Of a stretch of 64,000 nt of DNA, positions 45,888-55,014 are shown one piece after another (position 1 is the stretch's first letter; every line of letters begins with the position of its first letter). Origin of the DNA: Faucicola osloensis_C (GTDB lineage Bacteria; Pseudomonadota; Gammaproteobacteria; Pseudomonadales; Moraxellaceae); NCBI GenBank assembly GCA_019353055.1, contig JABAHL010000013.1, forward strand, positions 1 to 64,000, written 5' to 3'. The notes beneath the pieces were generated by a model. The model worked only from the letters and a program-made list of their open reading frames with translations, ran no database searches and was not told where the DNA came from. Both the position numbers and the translations under genes were made by a program.

Positions 45888-46841
45888 ATGTCATCTAAGA
45901 CGAGCCAGCATCCGTTAGCCAATCGTTTGCCCTCTGCGGCAACGCTAGCGACAGGCATAGAGGGGATAACAGCGATAGCAGAGGCAGGGAAGATAAGGAA
46001 GACAGAAGCGATAGCGCAAAAACCGCTGATACACTTTGCGCATGCCAATGGGATTCCATCACGTAGCTATCAATCTCTGTTTGATTTGCTGAGTGATGAA
46101 TTTGATATTGTCTATATTATTCCAGCGTTAGGCATTGACCCGCGTTATCCGGTCGATAACCATTGGCAAAAACTGACCCAGCAAGTGATTGATAGCATCC
46201 AAGCGCACTTAAGCGCGCGCGGGCAAACCAAGGTCATCGGGCTAGGGCATTCGCTTGGTGCATTGTGTACGCTGCAAGCCAGCTATGAGGCGCCCGAGCT
46301 ATTTAGCCAAGTGATTGCCTTAGACCCACCGCTCATTCATGGCTATTATTCAATGGCACTGCATTGGGCAAAACGCTTTAGCCCACGGTTGGTAGATAGG
46401 CTCACGCCTGCAGGTCTATCAAGCCATCGCCGTGACACATGGCCAAGCCGTGAAATCGCCTACGAGCATCTACGACATAAAGCATTCTACCGACACTTTG
46501 ATGAGCGCTGTTTTAATGATTTTATTCGTTATGGCTTGACGGATACCGCAGATGGGCAAGTGACGCTTAGCATTCCAAAAGCGGTGGAAGTGGCGGTGTT
46601 TCGCACCAACCCCTCGCTATACTGGCAAAAACCTAACCATCCGCCGGCTGTCCCTGCCAAGCAAATAATTGGTAAAGATAGTCTGTTTTTCAAACGTAGG
46701 TTTCCTGCGCTGGTCAAACAGCGTATGGGCATTGATTTTGAAGTGCATGCAGGGGGGCATATGTTCCCGTTAGAATACCCAGCCAGTACGGTTGAACGAA
46801 TCAAAGCGCTTATTCACTCAGTCAATCATGATATCCAGTAA
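45888..46841 (+). CDS. alpha/beta hydrolase
   Basis: A 317-residue alpha/beta-fold hydrolase, probably an esterase or lipase-like enzyme of unknown substrate. FAHANGIPSRSYQSLFDLL is the oxyanion-side start, the nucleophile elbow is GLGHSLGALCTL (Ser), and the catalytic histidine is expected in HAGGHMFPLEYP near the end. The N-terminal 40 residues are Ala/Thr-rich and not conserved-looking. Starts 2 bp after sppA and is followed 29 bp later by a CPBP protease gene, so the three genes are probably cotranscribed. Confidence 0.85.
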   Translation: MSSKTSQHPLANRLPSAATLATGIEGITAIAEAGKIRKTEAIAQKPLIHFAHANGIPSRSYQSLFDLLSDEFDIVYIIPALGIDPRYPVDNHWQKLTQQVIDSIQAHLSARGQTKVIGLGHSLGALCTLQASYEAPELFSQVIALDPPLIHGYYSMALHWAKRFSPRLVDRLTPAGLSSHRRDTWPSREIAYEHLRHKAFYRHFDERCFNDFIRYGLTDTADGQVTLSIPKAVEVAVFRTNPSLYWQKPNHPPAVPAKQIIGKDSLFFKRRFPALVKQRMGIDFEVHAGGHMFPLEYPASTVERIKALIHSVNHDIQ

Positions 46842-46870
46842 CAACACAAACATCCATTAAAGGGTTTAAT

Positions 46871-47605
46871 GTGCAAAATTTATCATTACAGCCTAGCACC
46901 CCCATCTACGATTTGCCAAAGACCATTGTGCTATCCATGGTGTTATTGGCGGTGTTTTTTGCCAGTCAATTGATTGGCGTGGTGCTATTTGCACCATGGG
47001 TGCTACAAGATGCAGCAAATTTGGATATCGCTGAAAAAGTGTTGCAGGGTAGTGAGAACGGCACGTTAATGAGTCTATCGCTAGGCTTTACTTTAGTCAT
47101 GGTGCTCGGCTGCGTTTATTTGTTTATCCGCTTTAAAAACAGCCGTGTCAAGGATTATCTTGCCCTCACACCCTTTACTTGGTATCAGTTGTTACAATGT
47201 AGCGCGCTACTGATTGTGCTAAATGTTATCATCAATCTAGTCACCGTCTGGCTGGGTCGCGAGCCCATGATGTTTATGGACAATCTTGCCGAGTCCGCGC
47301 ATCCACGGTGGCTACTGGTAATGGCGATGGTGGTTTTTGCGCCGATTTATGAAGAAGTGATATTTCGCGGGTTTATGTGGACAGGGCTTGCCAGCTCAAA
47401 GGTTGGTATGTGGGGCGCCAGTGTGCTAACCAGTATCCTATTTGCGGTGATTCATATGCAATACGGTGTGGTCGAGTTGTTGGGAATTTTTTGTCTAGCA
47501 ATGTTATTTAGCTATGGGCGTATCATGTCAGGGTCACTGTTATTGCCTGTGGTGTTGCATATGATGAATAATGGCTTGGCGATGGGACAGTATTTATACG
47601 GTTAA
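46871..47605 (+). CDS. CPBP-family intramembrane glutamic endopeptidase
   Basis: A 244-residue integral membrane protein of the CPBP (Abi/Rce1-like) family. Eight or so hydrophobic segments. The three family motifs are present: EEVIFRG (EExxxR), FAVIHMQYG (FxxxH) and VVLHMMNN (HxxxN/D). Members include Rce1-like CAAX proteases and bacterial maturation or immunity proteins; here no bacteriocin gene is adjacent. The start codon is GTG, with AAAGGG six bases upstream. It ends an apparent sppA-hydrolase-CPBP operon. Confidence 0.88.
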   Translation: MQNLSLQPSTPIYDLPKTIVLSMVLLAVFFASQLIGVVLFAPWVLQDAANLDIAEKVLQGSENGTLMSLSLGFTLVMVLGCVYLFIRFKNSRVKDYLALTPFTWYQLLQCSALLIVLNVIINLVTVWLGREPMMFMDNLAESAHPRWLLVMAMVVFAPIYEEVIFRGFMWTGLASSKVGMWGASVLTSILFAVIHMQYGVVELLGIFCLAMLFSYGRIMSGSLLLPVVLHMMNNGLAMGQYLYG

Positions 47606-47634
47606 TTTTTTTAGCTAACTTTTAACCCGCACTT

Positions 47635-48615
47635 TTAACCCGCATTTAACGCCAATACCGCCTCACCAGCTTCACGAACTTGGGCGACCGAGAGCGATTT
47701 TTGCCCGCTAAGCGCCTGACGCCATTTACGACTGCCTGTCAATCCTTGGAACAAGCCCAAATAATGGCGCATAATGACCGTCAACGGTGTGCCGCGCGCG
47801 TCACTGGCTGCCAAAAAATCCAGTAATTGATAAAAAATATCCGCTCGGCTAGGCACGGGCTCGCCCCACAGCTGCATGGCTTCGGCTAAAATATAAGGAT
47901 TTTGATAAGCTTCCCGCCCAATCATCACGCCATCGACTTTCGTCAGATGAGTTTTGATTTCATCAATGGTGGTGATACCGCCATTGATTTCCACAAATAC
48001 ATCAGGAAAATCCTGCTTTAAGTGGTACACATCCTCATAGCGAAGGGGCGGAATTTCACGATTTTGTTTAGGACTCAAGCCTTGTAGCCAAGCGGTGCGC
48101 GCATGGACGATGACATGCTGACAACCTGCTTTCACCACATGATCTACAAAATCCGCCATAAACTCATAACTATCAAAATTATCAATGCCAATGCGATGCT
48201 TGACAGTGACGGGAATATCCACCGTATCGCGCATCGCAGAGACAATATCTGCCACCAATTTGGGCTCTGCCATCAAGCAAGCCCCGATTTTGTAATGTTG
48301 TACCCGATCGGACGGGCAGCCGACATTTAGGTTGATTTCATCGTAACCGAAGTCTTGCCCGATTTTTGCACAGCGCGCCAATTCGTCAGGATCTGAGCCG
48401 CCCAGCTGCAGCACCAAAGGATGTTCATTGGGATAAAATCGCAGCTGATAGTCTGTATCTCCCTGCAATATCGCCGAGGTACTGATCATTTCAGTATAAA
48501 GGTAAGTATAAGGATTGAATAATCGAGCAAAGTAACAATAATCGCGTGTACTCCAATCAATCATCGGTGCGGTGGACAATCGTTTATGCTGCATGGTAGT
48601 CATAGGCAGGGTCAT
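47635..48615 (-). CDS. dusA: tRNA-dihydrouridine(20/20a) synthase DusA
   Basis: A 326-residue FMN enzyme reducing uridines in the tRNA D loop. Family segments: STAPMIDWSTRDYCYFAR, LQLGGSDPDEL, INLNVGCPSDRVQ (catalytic Cys), VTVKHRIGID, HARTAWLQGLSPKQNREIPP (typical of DusA rather than DusB/C) and VMIGREAYQNP. Several in-frame ATGs (48615, 48603, 48594) compete and none has a clear ribosome site. Its stop lies within a 13-bp tandem repeat (47619-47644) shared with the end of the convergent CPBP gene spacer. Confidence 0.93.
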   Translation of the reverse strand: MTLPMTTMQHKRLSTAPMIDWSTRDYCYFARLFNPYTYLYTEMISTSAILQGDTDYQLRFYPNEHPLVLQLGGSDPDELARCAKIGQDFGYDEINLNVGCPSDRVQHYKIGACLMAEPKLVADIVSAMRDTVDIPVTVKHRIGIDNFDSYEFMADFVDHVVKAGCQHVIVHARTAWLQGLSPKQNREIPPLRYEDVYHLKQDFPDVFVEINGGITTIDEIKTHLTKVDGVMIGREAYQNPYILAEAMQLWGEPVPSRADIFYQLLDFLAASDARGTPLTVIMRHYLGLFQGLTGSRKWRQALSGQKSLSVAQVREAGEAVLALNAG

Positions 48616-48637
48616 TGGCAAATATTCAAAAAAAGTG

Positions 48638-48659
48638 GCTAATCTATAGCTAATCTATC
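48638..48659. repeat. 11-bp tandem duplication
   Basis: GCTAATCTATA at 48638-48648 is repeated with one change at 48649-48659, in the spacer between dusA and the MFS transporter gene. Confidence 0.8.
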
Positions 48660-48723
48660 AGCCAATCAATAAAAGCGGGCGCTAAAAAAGCGAGGGGAAA
48701 ACAACTATCAGCGATGAAAAAAC

Positions 48724-50046
48724 TCAAGAATTCATCAGCCGCTTATCTTCCATGCGATACAAACCATGCAAATTGGTCAACAACATACCCATAATAATGC
48801 CAATCACACAGACAAACACCAGATACAGTGCGCTTGAAAGCATTAATTTACGTGAAAAATAAAACAATAGCACAGGCAATAATGCGCCTGCCAATGCATA
48901 CGCCAAGTTATAGGTAAAGCTAATACCACTAAGGCGTACACCAACCGGAAACAGACGCACACAAATACTGGGGACTAAGCCAATCACGCCAGAGAAAAAT
49001 CCTAAAATCGCATAGTTAATCAGTAGTAACTCACTACTGTTTTTTAGTGAAACAAAGAAAACAACACTGGCAATGCTTAAAAATATACAGCCTAAAGTAA
49101 ATACACGACCTGAGTTAAAACGATCGGCAAAATAACCATAGGTTAAAGCCCCCAATCCACCAAAGATAATACCCACCCCATTGGATATCATCATCAAACT
49201 GGTATCGACATCAAAAAACTGGATGCCCAAAATCGGCAAAAGCAGATAAATCGTCAGATAAACACTGGCGGTAAACCAAGACAAACCCAGCGTCATCACC
49301 GTACCATAACGGTATTTGACAATAGCTCGGCGTATTGGCAGACGTTTAACCAAGCGATTTTTAGACTTAGCCATCAGCCAAAGCGGGGTTTCTTCAAGCT
49401 TGGCTCGTAAAAGCACCGCAAATAGCGTACCGATACTGGCAATGACAAAAGGAATACGCCAACCATACGATTGCATCTGGGTAGGGGTGAGCATATTTGA
49501 TAAGGTGGAGCTTAAAATATTACCCATCAAAGTCGAAAAAATCAATGCACCGATGAGGCCGCCACACACTGACCCTAATTGACGCCGTGGCATATGCTCA
49601 GCAATGTATACCCATGAAGCGGGCACCTCAGCCCCATAGCCAAAGCCTTGAATTAAACGCAATAATAGCATGAGAACAATCGCTGCCACACCGATATGAT
49701 GATAGGTAGGCAAACAGGCAATCACTAAACCAGACGCACCCACCAACAGCAAACTATACAGCAACACATGTTTTCTGCCATAGCGATCGCCGATATCACC
49801 CAATATCAAACCGCCTAGCGGTCTTGACATATAACCGGCTAAAATCAGCAGCAAAAAACAAATCGACTTTAACGACTCAGGTATATTTTCTGGGAAAAAA
49901 GCTTGATTGATACTATCATTAAAATAAAAATAAATCGTAAAATCAAAGGAAGCAAAAAAAGCCCCAAAAATCGTTAAATACACCACGTTTTTTTCGTAGC
50001 GATTTAAATCCCTAATTTCTTCGTTGGCATCATGAAAAAATGGCAT
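48724..50046 (-). CDS. MFS transporter, metabolite:H+ symporter type
   Basis: A 440-residue inner-membrane transporter of the MHS group (ProP/KgtP/CitA relatives). It has twelve predicted helices, RPLGGLILGDIGDRYGRKHV in loop 2-3, RLIQGFGYGAEVPASWVYIAE in helix 5, and GYFADRFNSGRV in loop 8-9. Compared with the transporter at 105-1388 it is complete and ends in a short basic tail. Substrate unknown. The start is uncertain: ATG at 50046 or GTG at 50061; AGGTG lies upstream of both. No neighbour suggests a pathway. Confidence 0.87.
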   Translation of the reverse strand: MPFFHDANEEIRDLNRYEKNVVYLTIFGAFFASFDFTIYFYFNDSINQAFFPENIPESLKSICFLLLILAGYMSRPLGGLILGDIGDRYGRKHVLLYSLLLVGASGLVIACLPTYHHIGVAAIVLMLLLRLIQGFGYGAEVPASWVYIAEHMPRRQLGSVCGGLIGALIFSTLMGNILSSTLSNMLTPTQMQSYGWRIPFVIASIGTLFAVLLRAKLEETPLWLMAKSKNRLVKRLPIRRAIVKYRYGTVMTLGLSWFTASVYLTIYLLLPILGIQFFDVDTSLMMISNGVGIIFGGLGALTYGYFADRFNSGRVFTLGCIFLSIASVVFFVSLKNSSELLLINYAILGFFSGVIGLVPSICVRLFPVGVRLSGISFTYNLAYALAGALLPVLLFYFSRKLMLSSALYLVFVCVIGIIMGMLLTNLHGLYRMEDKRLMNS

Positions 50047-50345
50047 AGTCGACAATATCACCTAGAAGCTGGCTAAAGGTTTGCACGCTTTATAATCAAT
50101 GGACAAATAGGTTATTTAACGTGCTAAAGAATTAAATTCGTCACTATTCACCTAACAAATTAAATCACTTGACAAATTGAACAGTAATTTATCAAAAATG
50201 TAATAAATTTAATTATTTAAATAAATATTACAAGCAAACGTCATGATTTAACAGTTGAGATATATTACTTTTTGAAACCGCATACTATAGTGATTTTGAT
50301 ACTATTTTTATTATCAAAAATGTGTGTTTTTTGTAATATAGCTGC
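50047..50345. other. AT-rich spacer
   Basis: About 300 bp upstream of the MFS gene and downstream of the phospholipase D-like gene. Very AT-rich, with runs such as TAATAAATTTAATTATTTAA around 50200; nothing else recognisable. Confidence 0.65.
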
Positions 50346-52088
50346 TTACAATAAGCGCTTAAATGGCAAGGCAGAAAAAATCTTTAGCCAAAGTCCATTG
50401 ACAAACGTCATATGCGGCTCTTTATCCAAAGTGATAAGCTTTTTATTGGTTTTATCATCATGGGTTTGCCACATCAGTTGTTCATCATCAGTGAGATTGA
50501 CGCGGTAACTGACATTGAGCATAGAATTATCAAACGTATTATGGAAGGATTTGGCAAGCGCTTTATCTTCAATCAGCACACCAAGCTCGGTATTGATGTT
50601 GGCAGAGCGCGGATCCACATTGTAAGAGCCAATAAACGTGTATTTGTCATCCACGGCAAAGGCTTTGGTATGCAGACTGGTGCTGTATTTACTGCGATAT
50701 AAGCTACGTTTTTTGCGGCGAAAGTCTGCATCGGCAGAGGATTTTAGCTCATACAGTCCAATCCCCGCTTTGAGCATCGGCACGCGTGCCACGTTATACC
50801 CTGAATGCACGATAGGCACATCGGTTGATTCATACGAGTTGGTAAAAATATTGATTTTTACCCCGTTTTCCATGAGTTTGCTTAGTTGCAGTACGCCCAA
50901 GTCAGTGGGCACAAAATATGATGACACAATGGTCAATTGCTGTTTTGGGGTGCCAATACGTGCTCGAAGCTTGGATACCAATCGGCTATCTTTATCATCT
51001 TGGTTGAGTAGTTTTTTGACATCATCTGCCAAAAATTCCATTGGTTGCCAACGAAATTGGATTTTTTTGTTATACAGTTGTTTATCGACTATCGCGCCAT
51101 TTTGTACCCGATAAAGTTGCGAGCTTTTATGCAGATGGGACTGGCTATTGATCGGTGCAATCGCAGTCAAAGTCCCCAAAAATGGCTCATCGCTTTTATT
51201 ACGATCGGGGTTTTTTGAGGGTCTGACCAAACGCTCGATATCATACGATAGAGGACTATCCCAATAATCTTCAAAACTATCATTGATTTGGTTGACCACT
51301 TTGCCGGCAAGCAAAACATCCAAATCAGCAAACTCAGCGATGCTATCTTTACGCAGATATTCATCGCCAATATTGCGCCCACCAATGATAGATAACTGGC
51401 GGTCAAAGGTCATGCTTTTATTGTGCATGCGGCGTTGGTAGCGGGGCAGTGCTACCACAAAATTGGCGGGAGTAAAGCTGCGCACCACTTTGGGGTTAAT
51501 CAATCGCACTTGGATATTAGCATGCGCAGCAAAGGCAAGTAGCTGTTGGTCAAGTTCCGGATTGGTGTTCAAATCATCGAGTAACAGTCGTATTTTGACA
51601 CCACGATTGGCCGCTTGGTACAAGTCTTTGAGCATCAATTGTCCTGCTGCATCGTTGTGCCAAATATAGTATTGGATATCGATGGTCTGCCGAGCCATTT
51701 CGGTCAAAATACTGCGTGAGGCGAACGCATCACTGCTATCAATGAGCGGATAATAACCGGAAAATTTACTCGGTGAGGGGTTTTTGCTAGCACTGATACG
51801 ACTGATTAAATAATGACCTTGGATACGCGATTTTTCGGAAAATTTTTGCGCACCTGTCAGCTGCGTTGACACAGTTGGCGTGGTGGCGATATGAGGGTTG
51901 TTCGGCAGCATTTGGCAAGCGGTAAGTAGCGTCAGTAGCAGCGTAAATAGCAATTGCAAGCGAAATGTCACAATTTTGGCGGTGAGTTTTTGCGATGCTA
52001 GTCTGACAAAGCCAACAGATACCGAATAAAATGCTGCTATCAAAGCCTGAATCCTTTTAAAAAAATCACTGATTAACGTGGCACTCAC
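50346..52088 (-). CDS. phospholipase D-like lipoprotein (cardiolipin synthase type)
   Basis: A 580-residue protein with two phospholipase D (HKD) motifs: MHNKSMTFDRQLSIIGGRNIGDE (split here as MHNKSMTFD and GGRNIGDEY) and LHTKAFAVDDKYTFIGSYN. The layout resembles ClsC/YmdC-type cardiolipin synthases, which use phosphatidylglycerol and phosphatidylethanolamine. A hydrophobic segment FTLLLTLLTACQ near residue 55 has a lipobox-like LTAC, so the protein may be a lipoprotein with an over-long leader; the frame starts at a GTG without a convincing ribosome site, and the true start is uncertain. It is transcribed divergently from metZ. Confidence 0.87.
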   Translation of the reverse strand: MSATLISDFFKRIQALIAAFYSVSVGFVRLASQKLTAKIVTFRLQLLFTLLLTLLTACQMLPNNPHIATTPTVSTQLTGAQKFSEKSRIQGHYLISRISASKNPSPSKFSGYYPLIDSSDAFASRSILTEMARQTIDIQYYIWHNDAAGQLMLKDLYQAANRGVKIRLLLDDLNTNPELDQQLLAFAAHANIQVRLINPKVVRSFTPANFVVALPRYQRRMHNKSMTFDRQLSIIGGRNIGDEYLRKDSIAEFADLDVLLAGKVVNQINDSFEDYWDSPLSYDIERLVRPSKNPDRNKSDEPFLGTLTAIAPINSQSHLHKSSQLYRVQNGAIVDKQLYNKKIQFRWQPMEFLADDVKKLLNQDDKDSRLVSKLRARIGTPKQQLTIVSSYFVPTDLGVLQLSKLMENGVKINIFTNSYESTDVPIVHSGYNVARVPMLKAGIGLYELKSSADADFRRKKRSLYRSKYSTSLHTKAFAVDDKYTFIGSYNVDPRSANINTELGVLIEDKALAKSFHNTFDNSMLNVSYRVNLTDDEQLMWQTHDDKTNKKLITLDKEPHMTFVNGLWLKIFSALPFKRLL

Positions 52089-52200
52089 CTAAGAAGAGTT
52101 GGTTGTCATAGCGTTTTTGCATAAAATACTGACTTGAAAGCCACCGTCAAATCCAACTTATGCTATCATAATTTATTTGATGCATAAAAGATGTAACATT

Positions 52201-53442
52201 ATGACCCAATTAGACCCCAACTGGCAAAGTGATGCACTTGATTTAAACCTAGACTATGCCGACCAAACCATCGCCGTGCGCGGTGGTTACCACCGTACCG
52301 ATGAAGGCGAACATAACGAAGCGATTTTTACCACCAGCTCCTACGTATACAACAATGCCGCCGATGCCGCCGACCATTTTAATGGCAATAAAAAAGGCAA
52401 TGTTTACTCTCGCCATACCAATCCAACCGTGCGCGCTTTTGAGCGTAGATTGGCAGCTTTAGAGGAAGGCGAGCGCTGCGTCGCAACCGCATCAGGCATG
52501 GGCGCGATTTTGACCATGTGTTTGGCGTACCTTCAAGCAGGTGACCATCTGCTAGCAGCCAAGCAATTATTTGGCTCCTCGGTCGCCCTGTTTGATACCT
52601 ACTTTAAAGCGTTTGGCGTTGAAGTTAGTTATGTCGACTGCTTTGACAATGACGCTTGGCAACAAGCGATGCAGCCAAATACCAAGGTGCTGTACTGTGA
52701 AAGCCCCTCCAATCCTTTGGCGCAAATTGCCGATTTAAGCTTTTTATCAAGGCTGGCGCATGACCACGATGCGCTATTAATCGTCGATAACTGCTTTGCA
52801 ACCCCAGCCATTCAAAAACCTTTAATGTTGGGTGCGGATGTGGTATTGCATTCCGCCAGTAAATATATTGACGGTCAAGGCCGGGTGCTAGGTGGTGCGT
52901 TGGTCGGTAACAATGAATTGATGGAAAAAGCCTTTGGGGTAGTGCGTACCGGCGGGATTAGTCTATCGCCATTTAATGCGTGGGTGTTGCTAAAGGGTCT
53001 AGAAACCTTGTCACTGCGTATGAAAGCCCACTGCGAAAATGCCAATCAAATCGCTAAATTTTTGCACAATCACCCAAAAGTCAGCAAAGTGCATTTTTCA
53101 GGCTTGCCCGATCACCCATCCCATGACATCGCTAAACGCCAACACACGGCACTCAAAAATGTGCAAGGCGGTGCGTTTGGCGCCATTATTGGCTTTGAGG
53201 TGGCTGACCAAGCGGCAGCCTGGCATGTTATCGATAGTACCAACATGATTTCGATTACCAATAACCTAGGCGATGCCAAAAGCACCATTACCCATCCTGC
53301 GACGACGACCCATTTTCGCATGACACCTGAAGCAAGAATCGAGGCAGGCGTGAGCGAAGGCTTAGTTCGCTTTTCGGTGGGGCTTGAAGATGTTGATGAT
53401 ATTATCGCTGATTTAAAACGCGGTTTGGATACACTCGCCTGA
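52201..53442 (+). CDS. metZ: O-succinylhomoserine sulfhydrylase
   Basis: A 413-residue PLP enzyme making homocysteine directly from O-succinylhomoserine and sulfide in methionine synthesis. Cys/Met-metabolism PLP fold: YSRHTNPTVRAFERRLAALE, ATASGMGAI, YCESPSNPLAQIADL, LIVDNCFATPAIQKPL and the Schiff-base lysine in HSASKYIDGQGR. QTIAVRGGYHRTDEGEHNEAIF at the N-terminus is typical of MetZ. The ATG at 52201 matches the family start; an in-frame ATG at 52177 is possible, and no strong ribosome site marks either. Confidence 0.93.
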   Translation: MTQLDPNWQSDALDLNLDYADQTIAVRGGYHRTDEGEHNEAIFTTSSYVYNNAADAADHFNGNKKGNVYSRHTNPTVRAFERRLAALEEGERCVATASGMGAILTMCLAYLQAGDHLLAAKQLFGSSVALFDTYFKAFGVEVSYVDCFDNDAWQQAMQPNTKVLYCESPSNPLAQIADLSFLSRLAHDHDALLIVDNCFATPAIQKPLMLGADVVLHSASKYIDGQGRVLGGALVGNNELMEKAFGVVRTGGISLSPFNAWVLLKGLETLSLRMKAHCENANQIAKFLHNHPKVSKVHFSGLPDHPSHDIAKRQHTALKNVQGGAFGAIIGFEVADQAAAWHVIDSTNMISITNNLGDAKSTITHPATTTHFRMTPEARIEAGVSEGLVRFSVGLEDVDDIIADLKRGLDTLA

Positions 53443-53486
53443 TATAAAGCCAAAATCCAAAATCCAAAATCCACTAGCCAGAACCC

Positions 53487-53518
53487 AAAAGCCAGTCGCA
53501 AAATTTACTGGCTTTTTT
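53487..53518. terminator. terminator after metZ
   Basis: Stem AAAAGCCAGT/ACTGGCTTTT with a 10-base loop and T6, about 45 bp after metZ and 38 bp from the end of the convergent sirtuin gene. Three copies of AAAATCC precede it (53453-53473). Confidence 0.83.
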
Positions 53519-53555
53519 ATGTCACTGTTTTATTGTGCTTTTTTATCTGGCTTTT

Positions 53556-54338
53556 TTATTTCAGCGCATTAACCAACAACGGCAATATTACCCCCGCTTT
53601 GCCTTGTAGTACGATATCAACTTCGGGTGTCTGGGTCGGATTGGGATTAATCTCGATGACGGTTGCGCCCTGTTGTTTTGCCAAATCAATCAAGCCCGCC
53701 GCAGGATAGACTACGCTTGATGTGCCGATACTCACCAACACATCACAATTGAGTGCTGCTGTTTCTGCCGTTTGCCAAGCCTCCTGTGGCAACATCTCGC
53801 CAAACCACACAATATCCGGGCGAATCAAACCGCCGCATTCACAATGCTTTAACTCAGTGTCTGTGACAGCAATGGCTTTGTCATACGGCTTGGCGCAATC
53901 ATGACAACGATTTTTGGCTAAATCGCCATGCAGTTTTGCCACCGTGGCACCGCCTTGCTCATGCAGATTGTCGACATTTTGACTAAATAGCGTCCAAGCT
54001 TTGCCTTGCTGCTTTGCCAATGCTTGCCATTCGCCTAAGGAAAAATGGGCAGGATTGGGCTGTTTATCGGCGATTTGCCCACGCCACCATTGGTGCCATT
54101 GCCATACCAGTTCAGGCTCATTTTCAAACGCTTGAACACTCACCAAATATTCGGCTTGGTATTGTTGCCACAGTCCGGTAAGTTTATCCCGAAAAGTCGA
54201 AATGCCACTTTCAGCTGAGACGCCTGCCCCCGTCAGGATGGCAATATTTTGGGCATATTTAATAACATCAGCGGCTTTATAGAGAGCGACCTCTAGCGGT
54301 TGGGGCGTGGTTGTTGTTATAGTCATAGTAATATTCAT
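53556..54338 (-). CDS. cobB: NAD-dependent protein deacylase, sirtuin
   Basis: A 260-residue sirtuin that removes acyl groups from lysines with NAD+. NAD site: ILTGAGVSAESGISTFRD. Catalytic region: LFSQNVDNLHEQGG and KLHGDL. A four-cysteine zinc site is formed by CHDC and CEC plus a nearby Cys (RCHDCAKPYDK, KHCECGGLIRPDIVWFGEMLP). Later VSIGTSSVVYPAAGLI and IEINPNPT close the Rossmann fold. At the position of the Tyr-x-x-Arg of CobB/SIRT5 (desuccinylase activity) I read WQWHQWWRG, where Tyr is His and Arg is Trp. Start uncertain (two nearby ATGs, weak ribosome sites). Confidence 0.9.
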   Translation of the reverse strand: MNITMTITTTTPQPLEVALYKAADVIKYAQNIAILTGAGVSAESGISTFRDKLTGLWQQYQAEYLVSVQAFENEPELVWQWHQWWRGQIADKQPNPAHFSLGEWQALAKQQGKAWTLFSQNVDNLHEQGGATVAKLHGDLAKNRCHDCAKPYDKAIAVTDTELKHCECGGLIRPDIVWFGEMLPQEAWQTAETAALNCDVLVSIGTSSVVYPAAGLIDLAKQQGATVIEINPNPTQTPEVDIVLQGKAGVILPLLVNALK

Positions 54339-54400
54339 AGTTTTTTGCTGTTAATGGGTTGATGGTAGTGAGGTTATCTTAGCATTTTTATGTGAATAAT

Positions 54401-54428
54401 TTTAGATTAGCAGTTTTAGATTAGCAGT
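54401..54428. repeat. 14-bp perfect tandem duplication
   Basis: TTTAGATTAGCAGT occurs at 54401-54414 and 54415-54428, about 35 bp upstream of the ybaB promoter. Confidence 0.9.
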
Positions 54429-54461
54429 TGTATGTTAAAAATTTGGGCTAACGATTAGCAA

Positions 54462-54491
54462 TAGACAGTTTGCGGTCAAATTCGCTACAAT
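54462..54491 (+). promoter_or_regulatory. candidate sigma-70 promoter for ybaB
   Basis: TAGACA (54462-54467) and TACAAT (54486-54491) with an 18-bp spacer, 34 bp before the ATG. Confidence 0.5.
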
Positions 54492-54525
54492 GAACCACCA
54501 ACATTAGAAACAAACAGGAACACTC

Positions 54526-54855
54526 ATGAACTTACAAGCTCTCATGCAACAAGCGCAAATGATGCAAAAGCAAGTCGAAAAAAACGTTGAAAACGCCAAG
54601 AAAAAACTGGCAGAAAAAGAAGTGCATGCCGAAGCGGGTAGTGGCTTAGTGAAAGTCACCATGAATGGTCGCCATGTGGTCAAACGTTTGTCAATCGATC
54701 CAAGCCTACTACAAGATGACCCTGATATGATTGAAGATTTGATTGCGGCTGCTATTAATGATGCCGTGCGTCAGGCCGATGAACTACATGAGACTGAAAT
54801 GGCGAGTGCCACCAACGGCATGGGGTTGCCACCAGGGATGAATGGTTTATTCTAA
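54526..54855 (+). CDS. ybaB: YbaB/EbfC family nucleoid-associated protein
   Basis: A 109-residue DNA-binding protein. A helical N-terminus (LMQQAQMMQKQVEKNVENAKKKL) leads into the core EVHAEAGSGLVKVTMNGRHVVKRLSIDPSLL, then DLIAAAINDAVRQADELHE and a Gly/Met-rich tail ending GLPPGMNGLF, all typical. ACAGGAACACTC precedes the ATG. In many bacteria ybaB and recR are cotranscribed; here a strong terminator hairpin lies between them. Confidence 0.95.
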   Translation: MNLQALMQQAQMMQKQVEKNVENAKKKLAEKEVHAEAGSGLVKVTMNGRHVVKRLSIDPSLLQDDPDMIEDLIAAAINDAVRQADELHETEMASATNGMGLPPGMNGLF

Positions 54856-54859
54856 ACTC

Positions 54860-54881
54860 ACTAGGGCTATACTAGGGCTAC
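54860..54881. repeat. 11-bp tandem duplication after ybaB
   Basis: ACTAGGGCTAT at 54860-54870 is repeated with one change at 54871-54881, followed by looser GGCTATAAA/GCGCTATAAA copies up to about 54910. Confidence 0.8.
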
Positions 54882-54952
54882 CCAGTAAGGCTATAAAGTA
54901 GCGCTATAAAATAGTGGAAAATTGCCTTGCGATTAGGCAGTCAAACCCCCAT

Positions 54953-54984
54953 AAAAAGCTGATAATTGATTGTCAGCTTTTTTT
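54953..54984 (+). terminator. terminator between ybaB and recR
   Basis: A 10-bp stem AAAAAGCTGA/TCAGCTTTTT with a 10-base loop and further T residues, 97 bp after ybaB and 30 bp before recR. Confidence 0.83.
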
Positions 54985-55014
54985 ATTTTTTATCATTTTT
55001 ATAAGAATGCGCCT

